From positions 2,319,001 through 2,383,000 of the forward strand of contig VISH01000002.1 in the NCBI GenBank assembly GCA_007827375.1: DNA of 64,000 nt. The letters run 5' to 3'. Both the position numbers and the translations under genes were made by a program. Shown here one piece after another: positions 1 through 6,790 of this stretch (positions are counted from its first letter, which is position 1; every line of letters begins with the position of its first letter). The stretch is from Alteromonadaceae bacterium 2753L.S.0a.02. GTDB lineage: Bacteria > Pseudomonadota > Gammaproteobacteria > Pseudomonadales > Cellvibrionaceae. Under the pieces are notes generated by a model. The model searched no databases. It saw only the letters and a program-made list of their open reading frames with translations, and was not told where the DNA came from.

Positions 1-4
1 GCGA

Positions 5-370
5 ATGATCAAAGTATTTACCGGAATACTTATTGGGTTAATATTTGGGTTGGGCTTCACTCGGTTCTACTATGAATCTGTTATAAGCGGCCAGTTTCAT
101 TCAAGAAACGGGCAACAAATGCTCGATTCGCACACCTTATTATTAAGTAGAGATTCCAATAACATCCAGATAGATGATCTAGTATTGTATGACTTTTGTT
201 TGAATCATAAGAAGATGAAAACGCTTATACATCCAGATGTAGAGTGGAACCAAAATCGGCCAAATTTCATAGCAAAAAAAGTAGCAGTAAAAAAGGCCGA
301 GTGGTATTTAAGTTTCATACCCAAAGACAACAAATACTTAGCGCAGTGTGAAAATGTTGCGCATCTCTAA
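5..370 (+). CDS. cassette-borne membrane-anchored hypothetical protein
   Basis: This 121-residue protein is of unknown function. Residues 4-20 form a hydrophobic segment after a Met-Ile-Lys start, so it is probably a signal anchor with the rest in the periplasm. The body is polar and Lys-rich, with no motif I recognise; a few residues fit a peptidase-like fold loosely but not enough to call. It is the first cassette gene seen. Its stop codon lies inside the left end of an attC site, as is usual for cassette genes, and the preceding attC must lie just left of the window. There is no clear ribosome binding site, again common in cassettes. Confidence 0.7.
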   Translation: MIKVFTGILIGLIFGLGFTRFYYESVISGQFHSRNGQQMLDSHTLLLSRDSNNIQIDDLVLYDFCLNHKKMKTLIHPDVEWNQNRPNFIAKKVAVKKAEWYLSFIPKDNKYLAQCENVAHL

Positions 371-456
371 CAATCAGCACCAGGTTCAGCCGCGTTGCGG
401 CTTGGACCTCCGTTGCGGCGCTTCGCGCCTCCACTACGGCCCCTGTGCTGGGCGTT
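365..456 (+). other. integron attC site 1, interrupted by an IS1182 element
   Basis: The left core (CTCTAAC) is followed by CAGCACCAGG, which pairs with CCTGTGCTG near the right end and leaves one unpaired C, the usual extrahelical base of attC. The GC-rich middle is self-complementary. The right core begins with GTT at 454-456 and is cut there by the IS. The sequence resumes at 4498 as GTTATGA, after the far end of the IS. Uninterrupted, the site would end GGGCGTTATGA. Confidence 0.85.
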
Positions 457-525
457 GAAACTGTAGAAAAACTCCAAAAATAAGGCCAATTTGATAAAAT
501 TGACGCATGTGATCTGGAGACCGTC

Positions 526-2079
526 ATGCCCAATTTCAAACCGGACAATTACAACCAGGATTTTCTTATAGCGCTCAACTTTCTAGAGCAAATAGAAGCG
601 GATCCCTTCGCCATGGCGATACACCTCTTAGTGGACCGCATGGATATGTCACGGTATTTCCAGTCTTACAAGAACGACAACGGTGGCCGACCGGCCTACA
701 GTCCGGCGTTATTACTTAAAATTATCTTATACAGTTACACCAAGGGCATACGTACCAGTCGGGATATTGAATGGCACTGTAAGCACAACATAATCATTCG
801 ATCCTTGGCGTGTGATCGTGCTCCCCATTACACCACCATCGCCCACTTTATCAGCAGTCACCCTGAAGGCGTAAAAGACGTATTTGAACACATCTTATTA
901 TGTTGTGAGGAAGAAGGGCTTCTGGGGCACGAGCTGATCGCCATTGACGGCTGTAAAATTTCATCGAACGCGGCCAAAGAGCATAGTGGAACCCTAAAAG
1001 AACTCGAAGCTAAGCGTGAAAAAATAGCCGCCTATATTGATCGGTGCATAACCGAACACCAATCACTCGATGGTCGGCGCGTGTGCGAAAAAGAACGTAA
1101 AAACGAACTCGAAAAGCGCATGGATAGACTCTTAAAACATCATGATAAGATCGATCACTTTCTAAAGAACAACGGCCCAAGGAAGGGCAAAGGCCAGCGC
1201 AACCAAGAAGTCAAAAGTAATATCACCGATAACGAGTCCTGCAAGCTTTATGGCCCGAAGGGCACGCAGCAAGGCTATAATGGCGTGGCCGCTGTCGATC
1301 AACAAAACCAGGTCATCGTAGACGCCGAGTCCTTTGGCGAAGGCAACGAAAACCACACCTTACAGCCAGTATTAGAAACCCTTAGAGAACGCTACCACCG
1401 ACTGGGGATATCTGAAAATCTCTACGAAGACGGCACCGTGATAACCGCTGATACGGGGTTTTACAGTGAGGCAAACAATGCGTATCTAAAAAGGAACAAG
1501 ATAGACGCTTATACCCCCGATCCGGAATTTCGCCAGCGAGATGAGCGATTCGATGGGCAGCATGCCAAGTATGGCAGCAAAAACCGGGTCAAGGTCAAGA
1601 AGCACCCCACGCGTTACCCAGCCAGCGCCTTCAAATTCGACGCCAAACAGAAAACCTGCGTTTGTCCGGCGGGAAAAGAACTGCTGCTCTACCGTGAATT
1701 ACACATGGAGGTGGGTAAATACCGCTTTGGGTTTGAAGGAAGGTTAACCGATTGTCGGCATTGCGCGTTAAAAAATAACTGTTTGCGAAACCCCGCCTCC
1801 CCGAATACACGTAAGGGTAAAGGGAGACAGGTTACATTTATTCATCGAACAGCGGCTTGTCCCACAGAATGGATGAAGGCACGGGTTGATAGCAAGGAAG
1901 GAAAGCGTCGCTATGGGCAACGGATGGCGACGGTAGAACCTGTCTTCGGTAATATTACGGTACGTAAGGGCTTGGATTATTTTACCTTACGGGGAAAAAC
2001 GAAGGTGGATATACAATGGAAACTGTATTGTACGGTACATAATGTCGAAAAATTAGTGAGATATGGCAATATCGTGTAA
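526..2079 (+). CDS. IS1182-family transposase
   Basis: This 517-residue DDE transposase is intact. The N-terminal part has the family's GRPAYSPALLLKIILYSY and SR-DIEWHCKHN segments that precede the catalytic core. Probable catalytic residues are Asp in AIDGCKIS (about 141), Asp in TADTGF (about 305) and Glu in EPVFGNI (about 470). A four-cysteine segment (CVCPAGKE, then CRHCALKNNC) is a likely zinc site, also typical. The ATG follows CTGGAGACCGTC. It is clearly related to the second transposase at 6877-8427 but quite diverged, so the two elements are different insertion sequences of one family. Confidence 0.93.
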   Translation: MPNFKPDNYNQDFLIALNFLEQIEADPFAMAIHLLVDRMDMSRYFQSYKNDNGGRPAYSPALLLKIILYSYTKGIRTSRDIEWHCKHNIIIRSLACDRAPHYTTIAHFISSHPEGVKDVFEHILLCCEEEGLLGHELIAIDGCKISSNAAKEHSGTLKELEAKREKIAAYIDRCITEHQSLDGRRVCEKERKNELEKRMDRLLKHHDKIDHFLKNNGPRKGKGQRNQEVKSNITDNESCKLYGPKGTQQGYNGVAAVDQQNQVIVDAESFGEGNENHTLQPVLETLRERYHRLGISENLYEDGTVITADTGFYSEANNAYLKRNKIDAYTPDPEFRQRDERFDGQHAKYGSKNRVKVKKHPTRYPASAFKFDAKQKTCVCPAGKELLLYRELHMEVGKYRFGFEGRLTDCRHCALKNNCLRNPASPNTRKGKGRQVTFIHRTAACPTEWMKARVDSKEGKRRYGQRMATVEPVFGNITVRKGLDYFTLRGKTKVDIQWKLYCTVHNVEKLVRYGNIV

Positions 2080-2170
2080 GAAACAGCTGGTTTTCCGTAG
2101 ATAAGAATAAAATACCGCTGTATACGAGAATCATGCTTAAAATTGTTTGGCAGGATCGTTAAAAATTAAT

Positions 2171-2178
2171 TTTAATAC
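2171..2178. repeat. left 8-bp target duplication of the IS66 element
   Basis: TTTAATAC lies directly before the IS66 end GTAAGCGCC and is repeated exactly at 4446-4453 after the other end. Eight bases is the normal duplication length for IS66 elements, so this was a simple transposition into IS1182 element A. Confidence 0.95.
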
Positions 2179-2260
2179 GTAAGCGCCAAACCAACCACAC
2201 CCTGCAAGCTTGGCGCTAGACGCGATACGCTTAAGCCTCCTTTTACACCTGGAGGCTTTC

Positions 2261-2548
2261 ATGTCCAAACGTGGCACTTACAACTGGCCGCAACTCTTTA
2301 CTGAATTCGAACAATCAGGCCTGTCTCAAGTTGAATTTTGCAAGCAGCACAATATTAACCCCAAGTATTTCAGTCTGAAACGCTCCCGGCGAGAGGCGCA
2401 AGATACAAAGGCTTTTACAAAAGTTGTTGTGACTCGAGCACCTGTTTCGCATCAAGGGCTGATTCTGGAGGTGGGCAACTGTAAAATTCACTGCCCAGAG
2501 ACCATGCCTATTCCCTCGTTTGTTTCGCTGGTTCAATCACTGGCATGA
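2261..2548 (+). CDS. tnpA: IS66 accessory protein TnpA
   Basis: This 95-residue protein opens with a helix-turn-helix type region (WPQLFTEFEQSGLSQVEFCKQHNI) that is characteristic of IS66 TnpA, the small DNA-binding accessory protein. I chose the ATG at 2261 because GGAGG lies about 6 bases upstream; an open frame continues to 2210 but gives an unlikely leader. The stop overlaps the start of tnpB (ATGATC), implying coupled translation. Confidence 0.9.
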   Translation: MSKRGTYNWPQLFTEFEQSGLSQVEFCKQHNINPKYFSLKRSRREAQDTKAFTKVVVTRAPVSHQGLILEVGNCKIHCPETMPIPSFVSLVQSLA

Positions 2549-2901
2549 TCCAGTGGCCGTTGTCCGTTCCTATTTACTTACACCGTGACCCAGTAGACTT
2601 CCGTAAGGCCATCAATGGCCTAGCCGTAATAGTCAGCGAAGAAATGGAGCTGGATATATATAGCACTGCTTTGTTCGTATTCTGCAATAAATACCGCAGT
2701 CAGCTCAAAGTACTCTACTGGGATAGCACCGGCTTTGTCCTTTGGCAGAAACGTTTGGAAAAAGATAAGTTCAAATGGCCCCGGAAAGATCCGTTTACGA
2801 CTGTAACCATAAGCTATGAGCAATGGTGCTGGCTATTACGTGGCTTTGACTTTTCCAAGTTTAGGCCGCATAAGCAATTAAAGTTTACCGAGGTGGTTTA
2901 A
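2545..2901 (+). CDS. tnpB: IS66 accessory protein TnpB
   Basis: This 118-residue protein has the diagnostic IS66 Orf2 pattern: DPVDFRKAINGLA near the N terminus and then LKVLYWDSTGFVLWQKRLEKDKFKWP. TnpB is required together with TnpC for transposition of IS66-type elements, although its biochemical role is not established. Its start overlaps the tnpA stop by 4 bases, and 21 bases separate it from tnpC. Confidence 0.95.
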   Translation: MIQWPLSVPIYLHRDPVDFRKAINGLAVIVSEEMELDIYSTALFVFCNKYRSQLKVLYWDSTGFVLWQKRLEKDKFKWPRKDPFTTVTISYEQWCWLLRGFDFSKFRPHKQLKFTEVV

Positions 2902-2922
2902 TCATTTTGTATAATAGCTGCT

Positions 2923-4422
2923 ATGAACGATACGGCGGCTTTACAACAAGAAGTAATTTTATTGCGTGAACAGCTTGCCAGCCGCGACGAACAGATCACC
3001 GTTCTCAACGAAAAAATCAAATACCTGCTTAACAAACGCTTCGCGCCTTCCAGCGAAAAATCATCTCCTGATCAAATGGGCTTGTTTAACGAAGCCGAAG
3101 AGGCATTGGTTGATGAAGCTGAGCACACAGAGCCAGAAACAACTACCGTAAAAAGCCATACTCGTAGCCGAAAGCCTCGTATCAGCATCCCTGACAGCCT
3201 TCCAAGGGAAGATATCATTCACGATCTTCCCGAATCTGAGAAAGTCTGCCCACATGACGGCTCTGCGCTCAAAAACATTGGCAGCGAAGATCATGAACAG
3301 CTGGAGATTATTCCCGCCAAGATCCAGGTGATACGCCATAAGCGCCTGAAATACGCCTGCCCCTGCTGCGATAACCACATCGTCACCGCCCGAAAACCAA
3401 AGCAAGCGATTGAAAAGAGTATCGCCAGTGCCAGCTTGCTTGCCTACATAGCCACTCAAAAATACGCCGATGCTTTACCGCTCTATCGTCAACGTGAGAT
3501 GTTCAAACGTATCGGTATTGAACTGGATCGAACCAACATGGCCAACTGGATGGTGAAGTGCGGTGAATTGGTACAACCGCTGATAAACCTGCTGGCCGAT
3601 CACTTACACAGCCAACCTTGCCTACATGTGGATGAAACCACTCTGCAAGTCTTGGATGAGCCCGGCAAAACGGCTCAGAGTAAAAGCTATATGTGGGTAA
3701 TAACGAATACCGGTCATGAACCAGCCTGCGTGTTCCACTATGCCGATACACGCAGCCAGCAAGTACCGCTGAACCTACTTAGCCCCGAAAACAATGCAAT
3801 AATGGTCGATGGCTACGAAGGTTATCAAAAAGCCTGTACAGATTATGAAATAACACGCTTAGGGTGTTGGGCGCACGCCAGAAGGAAATTTAAGGACGCT
3901 CAAGCCCTGCAAAAGAGAGGGAAAACCGGTAAAGCTGACCAAGCTCTAGCCTACATCCAAAAACTCTACTCCATAGAAAAGAAAACTAAAGACGACCCGC
4001 CGGATAAGCGTTACGAAGCAAGGCAAAATCAAGCCAAGCCCATAGTCGAAAAACTCAAAACCTGGGCAGAAAAGAGCTTACAAACCGTAGCGCCGAAAAC
4101 CAAAATCGGTGAAGCCTTGGTGTACCTGCATAATCAGTGGGAGCGTTTAACCTGCTATCTGGAAGATGGGAATTACCCTATAGACAACAACGCCGCCGAG
4201 CGCGCCATACGCCCATTCACCATTGGCCGTAAAAACTGGATGTTTAGCAAAAGCCAGGCTGGCGCCAAGGCGAGTGCCAACTTGTACAGCCTTATTGAAA
4301 CCGCGAAGGCCAATAACCTAAATGCTTACGACTATCTGCAACTAATTTTTAAAGAGCTGCCCAACGTGCGGAGTGCCGAGCAGGTTGAAGCGTTGCTACC
4401 TTGGAATGCTGAATTGCGCTAG
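2923..4422 (+). CDS. tnpC: IS66-family transposase TnpC
   Basis: This 499-residue DDE transposase is full length for IS66. The order is an N-terminal leucine-rich coiled coil (residues 5-40), the LLNKRFAPSSEKSSPDQ segment, a zinc-finger-like region (CPHDGSAL and YACPCCDNHIV), then the catalytic core. Probable catalytic residues are Asp in LHVDETTLQV (about 237), Asp in IMVDGYEGY (about 294) and Glu in NNAAERAIRPFTIGRKNW (about 425). The ATG follows tnpB closely. Confidence 0.95.
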   Translation: MNDTAALQQEVILLREQLASRDEQITVLNEKIKYLLNKRFAPSSEKSSPDQMGLFNEAEEALVDEAEHTEPETTTVKSHTRSRKPRISIPDSLPREDIIHDLPESEKVCPHDGSALKNIGSEDHEQLEIIPAKIQVIRHKRLKYACPCCDNHIVTARKPKQAIEKSIASASLLAYIATQKYADALPLYRQREMFKRIGIELDRTNMANWMVKCGELVQPLINLLADHLHSQPCLHVDETTLQVLDEPGKTAQSKSYMWVITNTGHEPACVFHYADTRSQQVPLNLLSPENNAIMVDGYEGYQKACTDYEITRLGCWAHARRKFKDAQALQKRGKTGKADQALAYIQKLYSIEKKTKDDPPDKRYEARQNQAKPIVEKLKTWAEKSLQTVAPKTKIGEALVYLHNQWERLTCYLEDGNYPIDNNAAERAIRPFTIGRKNWMFSKSQAGAKASANLYSLIETAKANNLNAYDYLQLIFKELPNVRSAEQVEALLPWNAELR

Positions 4423-4445
4423 GGGGTAGTTCGACTTGCGCTTAC

Positions 4446-4453
4446 TTTAATAC
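4446..4453. repeat. right 8-bp target duplication of the IS66 element
   Basis: TTTAATAC follows the IS66 right end CTTGCGCTTAC and is identical to 2171-2178. The next 44 bases (4454-4497) are the leftover right end of IS1182 element A. Confidence 0.95.
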
Positions 4454-4513
4454 GAACGGAGAGACTGTTTTTCTGGGTTTTGTTTTTCTACAGTCTCGTT
4501 ATGAGTAATCATC

Positions 4514-4969
4514 GTGATTAAGAAAGTAATTATTTTTCTAGTGTTGGCGCTTTCAGTTTTTAAAGCGGCTGCATGTGAGAGCACAAAGCCAGAGAGAAGC
4601 GAATATATCGTCGATGTTAATAGGTACTCCCATCCAGGAGAGTCCTGTACTAGTTATACTGTTCTATTTAGTAAGAGAACACCAAAAACTCCGAATAACT
4701 TTTTAACCGGAGTCCGAATCGGTCTGGTGTCGGAGTCAGATAAAGAGCTATTCTCTTCAAATCTTGTTCTTATAGAAGAAGCCGAAGATCAGTTTGTAGC
4801 GTCGTTTTGCATAAATGAGCTTTTGGTTAAGGCGTCCTATATTGAGTTAATAATATCTCTACCTCAATCGTTAGAGTTGGGAGAGAGAGGTACCATTAAA
4901 GTGGGCGGTTTTGCTTGTATGGAGCGAGAAACTATATTTATAAAAAACCTGCATTCATATAGTGAGTAG
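4514..4969 (+). CDS. cassette-borne secreted hypothetical protein
   Basis: This 151-residue protein is of unknown function. It has a clear signal peptide (Lys-Lys, hydrophobic 5-17, cleavage near AAACES at about 21). The mature part has four cysteines, which fits a disulfide-stabilised periplasmic or secreted protein, and is mainly beta-prone. It starts with GTG 14 bases after the attC GTT at 4498-4500. Because of the IS insertion upstream, its natural cassette neighbour is now 4 kb away. Transcription could come from a promoter in the IS end. Confidence 0.7.
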   Translation: MIKKVIIFLVLALSVFKAAACESTKPERSEYIVDVNRYSHPGESCTSYTVLFSKRTPKTPNNFLTGVRIGLVSESDKELFSSNLVLIEEAEDQFVASFCINELLVKASYIELIISLPQSLELGERGTIKVGGFACMERETIFIKNLHSYSE

Positions 4970-4995
4970 TAAGGGTTAGGTATGCAGTGGGAAAC

Positions 4996-5108
4996 TCATA
5001 ACCAAGCCAGCCAGCGGACCTCCGTTCCGGCGTTTCTTTTTGCGGTGGCCGCTACGCTACCGCAAAAACAATCGCCTGCACTTCGGCCGCTGCTGCAGGG
5101 CGTTATGC
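4996..5108 (+). other. integron attC site 2
   Basis: The left core TCATAAC (4996-5002) and right core GTTATGC (5102-5108) are inverted. CCAGCCAGCGG pairs imperfectly with CCGCTGCTGCAGG. The middle is a long near-palindrome around TTTTTGCGGTGGC / GCTACCGCAAAAAC. Length is 113 bp. The left 35 bp are nearly identical to attC site 4, so these two sites probably share a recent origin. Confidence 0.9.
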
Positions 5109-5123
5109 GGACGAGTAATTGAA

Positions 5124-5561
5124 ATGAAATTGGTAGTTTTTATATTCGTTGCGGTTTCCTGTTCATCTTACGCTAAGGATTTATGTGTCGATTTAAAAGC
5201 TATCAGGACTATTCCTTTAAAAAATGAAAAAGTCGATGACACACCATACTACGAAATTTTAAGGTCAGGTAACGACGCCTTACCATGCCTAATAGAGAAT
5301 GTTACTAATATCGAGAGAACGCCTGATCCTAGAAAAGCTCCAAAGGTGGATAACTTTGTTATAGGTGATCTCGCCTATTTTATGATTGTCAGAATTACAG
5401 GTATGGAATTTACTATGCCATTTCCGAAAGAGGTTAAACTTGAGTATGAAGAGCTTGGTGTTTATGCATACTTCAAGTATGTACAAGATACTAACAACAG
5501 AAAACAGCTCTATGAAAGATTAAAAAAACTAAAAGGGAGCATAACCATGCGTGCCAGCTGA
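5124..5561 (+). CDS. cassette-borne secreted hypothetical protein
   Basis: This 145-residue protein is of unknown function. The signal peptide is clear: MKLVVFIFVAVSCSSYAKD, cleaved near residue 18. I used the ATG at 5124 because the open frame further left runs through attC site 2 and would give an Arg-rich leader before a perfectly good signal sequence. The last few codons run into attC site 3. The mature part has two Cys (DLCVDLKA and LPCLIENV) and a hydrophobic central segment, but no motif I recognise. Confidence 0.7.
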   Translation: MKLVVFIFVAVSCSSYAKDLCVDLKAIRTIPLKNEKVDDTPYYEILRSGNDALPCLIENVTNIERTPDPRKAPKVDNFVIGDLAYFMIVRITGMEFTMPFPKEVKLEYEELGVYAYFKYVQDTNNRKQLYERLKKLKGSITMRAS

Positions 5562-5652
5562 CATTTTGGTCGGTGCTCCGTTTTGTGTATGGCTTCGCCA
5601 TCTTACACAAAACTCCACCCCAACCAAAATGCAACTGCACTTGGCGTTATGC
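5539..5652 (+). other. integron attC site 3
   Basis: GCATAAC (5539-5545) and GTTATGC (5646-5652) are perfectly inverted core sites. GTGCCAGCTG near the left pairs imperfectly with CAACTGCACTTGGC near the right. The centre contains a long stem around CATTTTGGTCGG / CCAACCAAAATG and TTTTGTGTA / TACACAAAA. Length is 114 bp. Confidence 0.92.
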
Positions 5653-5664
5653 TTAAAGGGAACG

Positions 5665-5982
5665 ATGAAGGAAGATCCGATACAAGGCTTTGACTCTATC
5701 GATATCGTCACTGAAAAATTGGATGGCACAGTAGATCTCGTTATAGTGGTCTCTTCTTATCTTGATTCCAGTGATTACAATGCGGATCTTCTTCGGCGAA
5801 AAGTACAATTGTATGTCGATGAGATTCTTACCGATGAATGGCAGCAGAAATACGGAGTGGGGAATAGTACTATTTTAATTAAAAGTGTAGTGATGCCCCA
5901 CCAAGAAATTATTAATCTAATAGGCGCTATTAAAAAGTATCTAACCGAATTCAATATTGGTCTTTATCTTGAGCAAGCATAA
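5665..5982 (+). CDS. cassette-borne small cytoplasmic protein, possibly DUF6572-like
   Basis: This 105-residue protein has no signal peptide. The pattern DSIDIVTEKLDGTVDLVIVVSS, then a Tyr/Leu-rich helix with KVQLYVDEIL and a later beta strand (STILIKSVV), resembles small bacterial proteins described as DUF6572 (fold unknown to me, function not assigned). The resemblance is by eye only. The ATG at 5665 has AAAGGG upstream; the longer open frame would cross attC site 3. It is the third complete cassette of the array. Confidence 0.65.
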   Translation: MKEDPIQGFDSIDIVTEKLDGTVDLVIVVSSYLDSSDYNADLLRRKVQLYVDEILTDEWQQKYGVGNSTILIKSVVMPHQEIINLIGAIKKYLTEFNIGLYLEQA

Positions 5983-6090
5983 CCAAGCCAGCCAGCGGAC
6001 CTCCGTTCCGGCCTTTGAATTTTGTGCTTACGCTATGCTAGCACAAAATTCAAAGGCCTACACTGCGGCCCCTGCTGAGCGGCGTTAGTT
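5977..6090 (+). other. integron attC site 4
   Basis: The left core is GCATAAC (5977-5983) and the right core is GTTAGTT (6084-6090). CCAGCCAGCGG pairs with CCCCTGCTGAGCGG, and the middle has a long stem around GGCCTTTGAATTTTGTGC / GCACAAAATTCAAAGGCC. Length is 114 bp, the same as site 3. The first 35 bp match site 2. Confidence 0.92.
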
Positions 6091-6122
6091 GCAGTCTAGT
6101 CGTCAACCAATTGGAGAAAAAT

Positions 6123-6686
6123 ATGGGTCTTCATGTACACAATTTAGGGAATCTACCCAATACGGTTGATGGTAGAGATTATTTTATTTACGTTTTAGAT
6201 TATGGGTGGAAGGAGCCATTAACAGATACTTTAATTGCAAATTTCACAAATATGGCAAGGAAAGCATCTGAATCAAGATCTATGGTCATCGCTGGTATAG
6301 AGCCAATTCATTTTGCGAATGAGGTGTTTTCTTGGCATTCTATAAACGGCGAAGATGGGGAGTCTGTATTGCCAGCAATTATGATTTCAACGCTAACCCC
6401 AGCCTACTTTCGCGAAAATAATCACGAAACGCGAAGAGCGGGTGAAATCGATGATAAATTGCTCCTAATACCTTTGAAGTCGGTATGTGAAACAACAGAC
6501 GATGTAATTAAACTAATCAACTCTATATTCAACGACATTAAGCAAAAAAAAGAGTTAACTGGTTTTACGGTGGCGAAAAACTTCAAGAAAGGTAGTGGCC
6601 GGAGATTTGCAGATGCAATTATTTTGGAACCTAATTTTAGTGGTATTGGAATCAACCTTAAAAAGCTATTCAACTGGGGCAACTAA
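6123..6686 (+). CDS. cassette-borne hypothetical protein
   Basis: This 187-residue cytoplasmic protein has no motif that assigns a function. It starts MGLHVHNLGNLPNTVDGRDYFIYVLDYGW, is mixed alpha/beta in appearance, and ends in a basic patch (KNFKKGSGRRFADAIILEP). I prefer the ATG at 6123 because GGAG lies 6-9 bases upstream; a TTG four codons earlier keeps the frame open. The size, and a region that looks like a small nucleotide-like alpha/beta fold, do not settle a family. The stop falls in attC site 5. Confidence 0.65.
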   Translation: MGLHVHNLGNLPNTVDGRDYFIYVLDYGWKEPLTDTLIANFTNMARKASESRSMVIAGIEPIHFANEVFSWHSINGEDGESVLPAIMISTLTPAYFRENNHETRRAGEIDDKLLLIPLKSVCETTDDVIKLINSIFNDIKQKKELTGFTVAKNFKKGSGRRFADAIILEPNFSGIGINLKKLFNWGN

Positions 6687-6790
6687 CAAAGCTGTCATAG
6701 GGACTTTTTTTGCTTCGCTCCGTTTTGGGGTGGCTACGTCACTTTACCCCAAAACTCCACTACACAAAAAATGCCCCATACAGCGGCGTT
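6681..6790 (+). other. integron attC site 5, interrupted by an IS1182 element
   Basis: The left core AACTAAC (6681-6687) precedes GCTGTCATAGGG, which pairs with CCCCATACAGCGGC and leaves one unpaired C, as expected for attC. The middle has a stem around TTTTGGGGTGGC / TTTACCCCAAAA. GTT at 6788-6790 is followed directly by the IS, and the site resumes at 8606 as GTTAGGC, the exact consensus right core. Confidence 0.9.

Larger units (their letters stand above)
2179..4445 (+). mobile_element. complete IS66-family insertion sequence
   Basis: The ends are GTAAGCGCC at the left and GGCGCTTAC-like (CTTGCGCTTAC) at the right, typical of IS66. It carries three genes in the standard order tnpA, tnpB, tnpC and is flanked by a perfect 8-bp duplication. 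All three reading frames are open, so the element may still be able to move. It is inserted between the transposase gene and the right end of IS1182 element A, leaving that transposase intact but separating its ends by about 2.3 kb more. Confidence 0.95.
457..4497 (+). mobile_element. IS1182-family element A, itself split by an IS66 element
   Basis: The terminal inverted repeat ACTGTAGAAAAAC (460-472) matches GTTTTTCTACAGT (4482-4494) exactly, and three further bases on each side are nearly matched (GAA / CTC). GTT flanks both ends (454-456 and 4498-4500), suggesting a 3-bp target duplication at the attC core. The transposase occupies 526-2079. The downstream part is interrupted at 2179-4445 by an IS66 element. 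Without that insertion and its duplication the element is about 1.77 kb, a normal size for the family. It is read in the same direction as the cassettes. Confidence 0.85.

Noticed and set aside
315..548. 77-codon minus-strand frame across the first attC site
   Set aside because: It reads through attC and the IS end, both non-coding structures.
3061..3459. Long minus-strand frames inside the IS66 transposase gene
   Set aside because: They are shadows of an intact transposase with clear motifs on the plus strand.
5040..5123. N-terminal extension of the secreted cassette protein
   Set aside because: The extension would be translated from attC site 2 and would place an Arg-rich peptide before a normal signal sequence.
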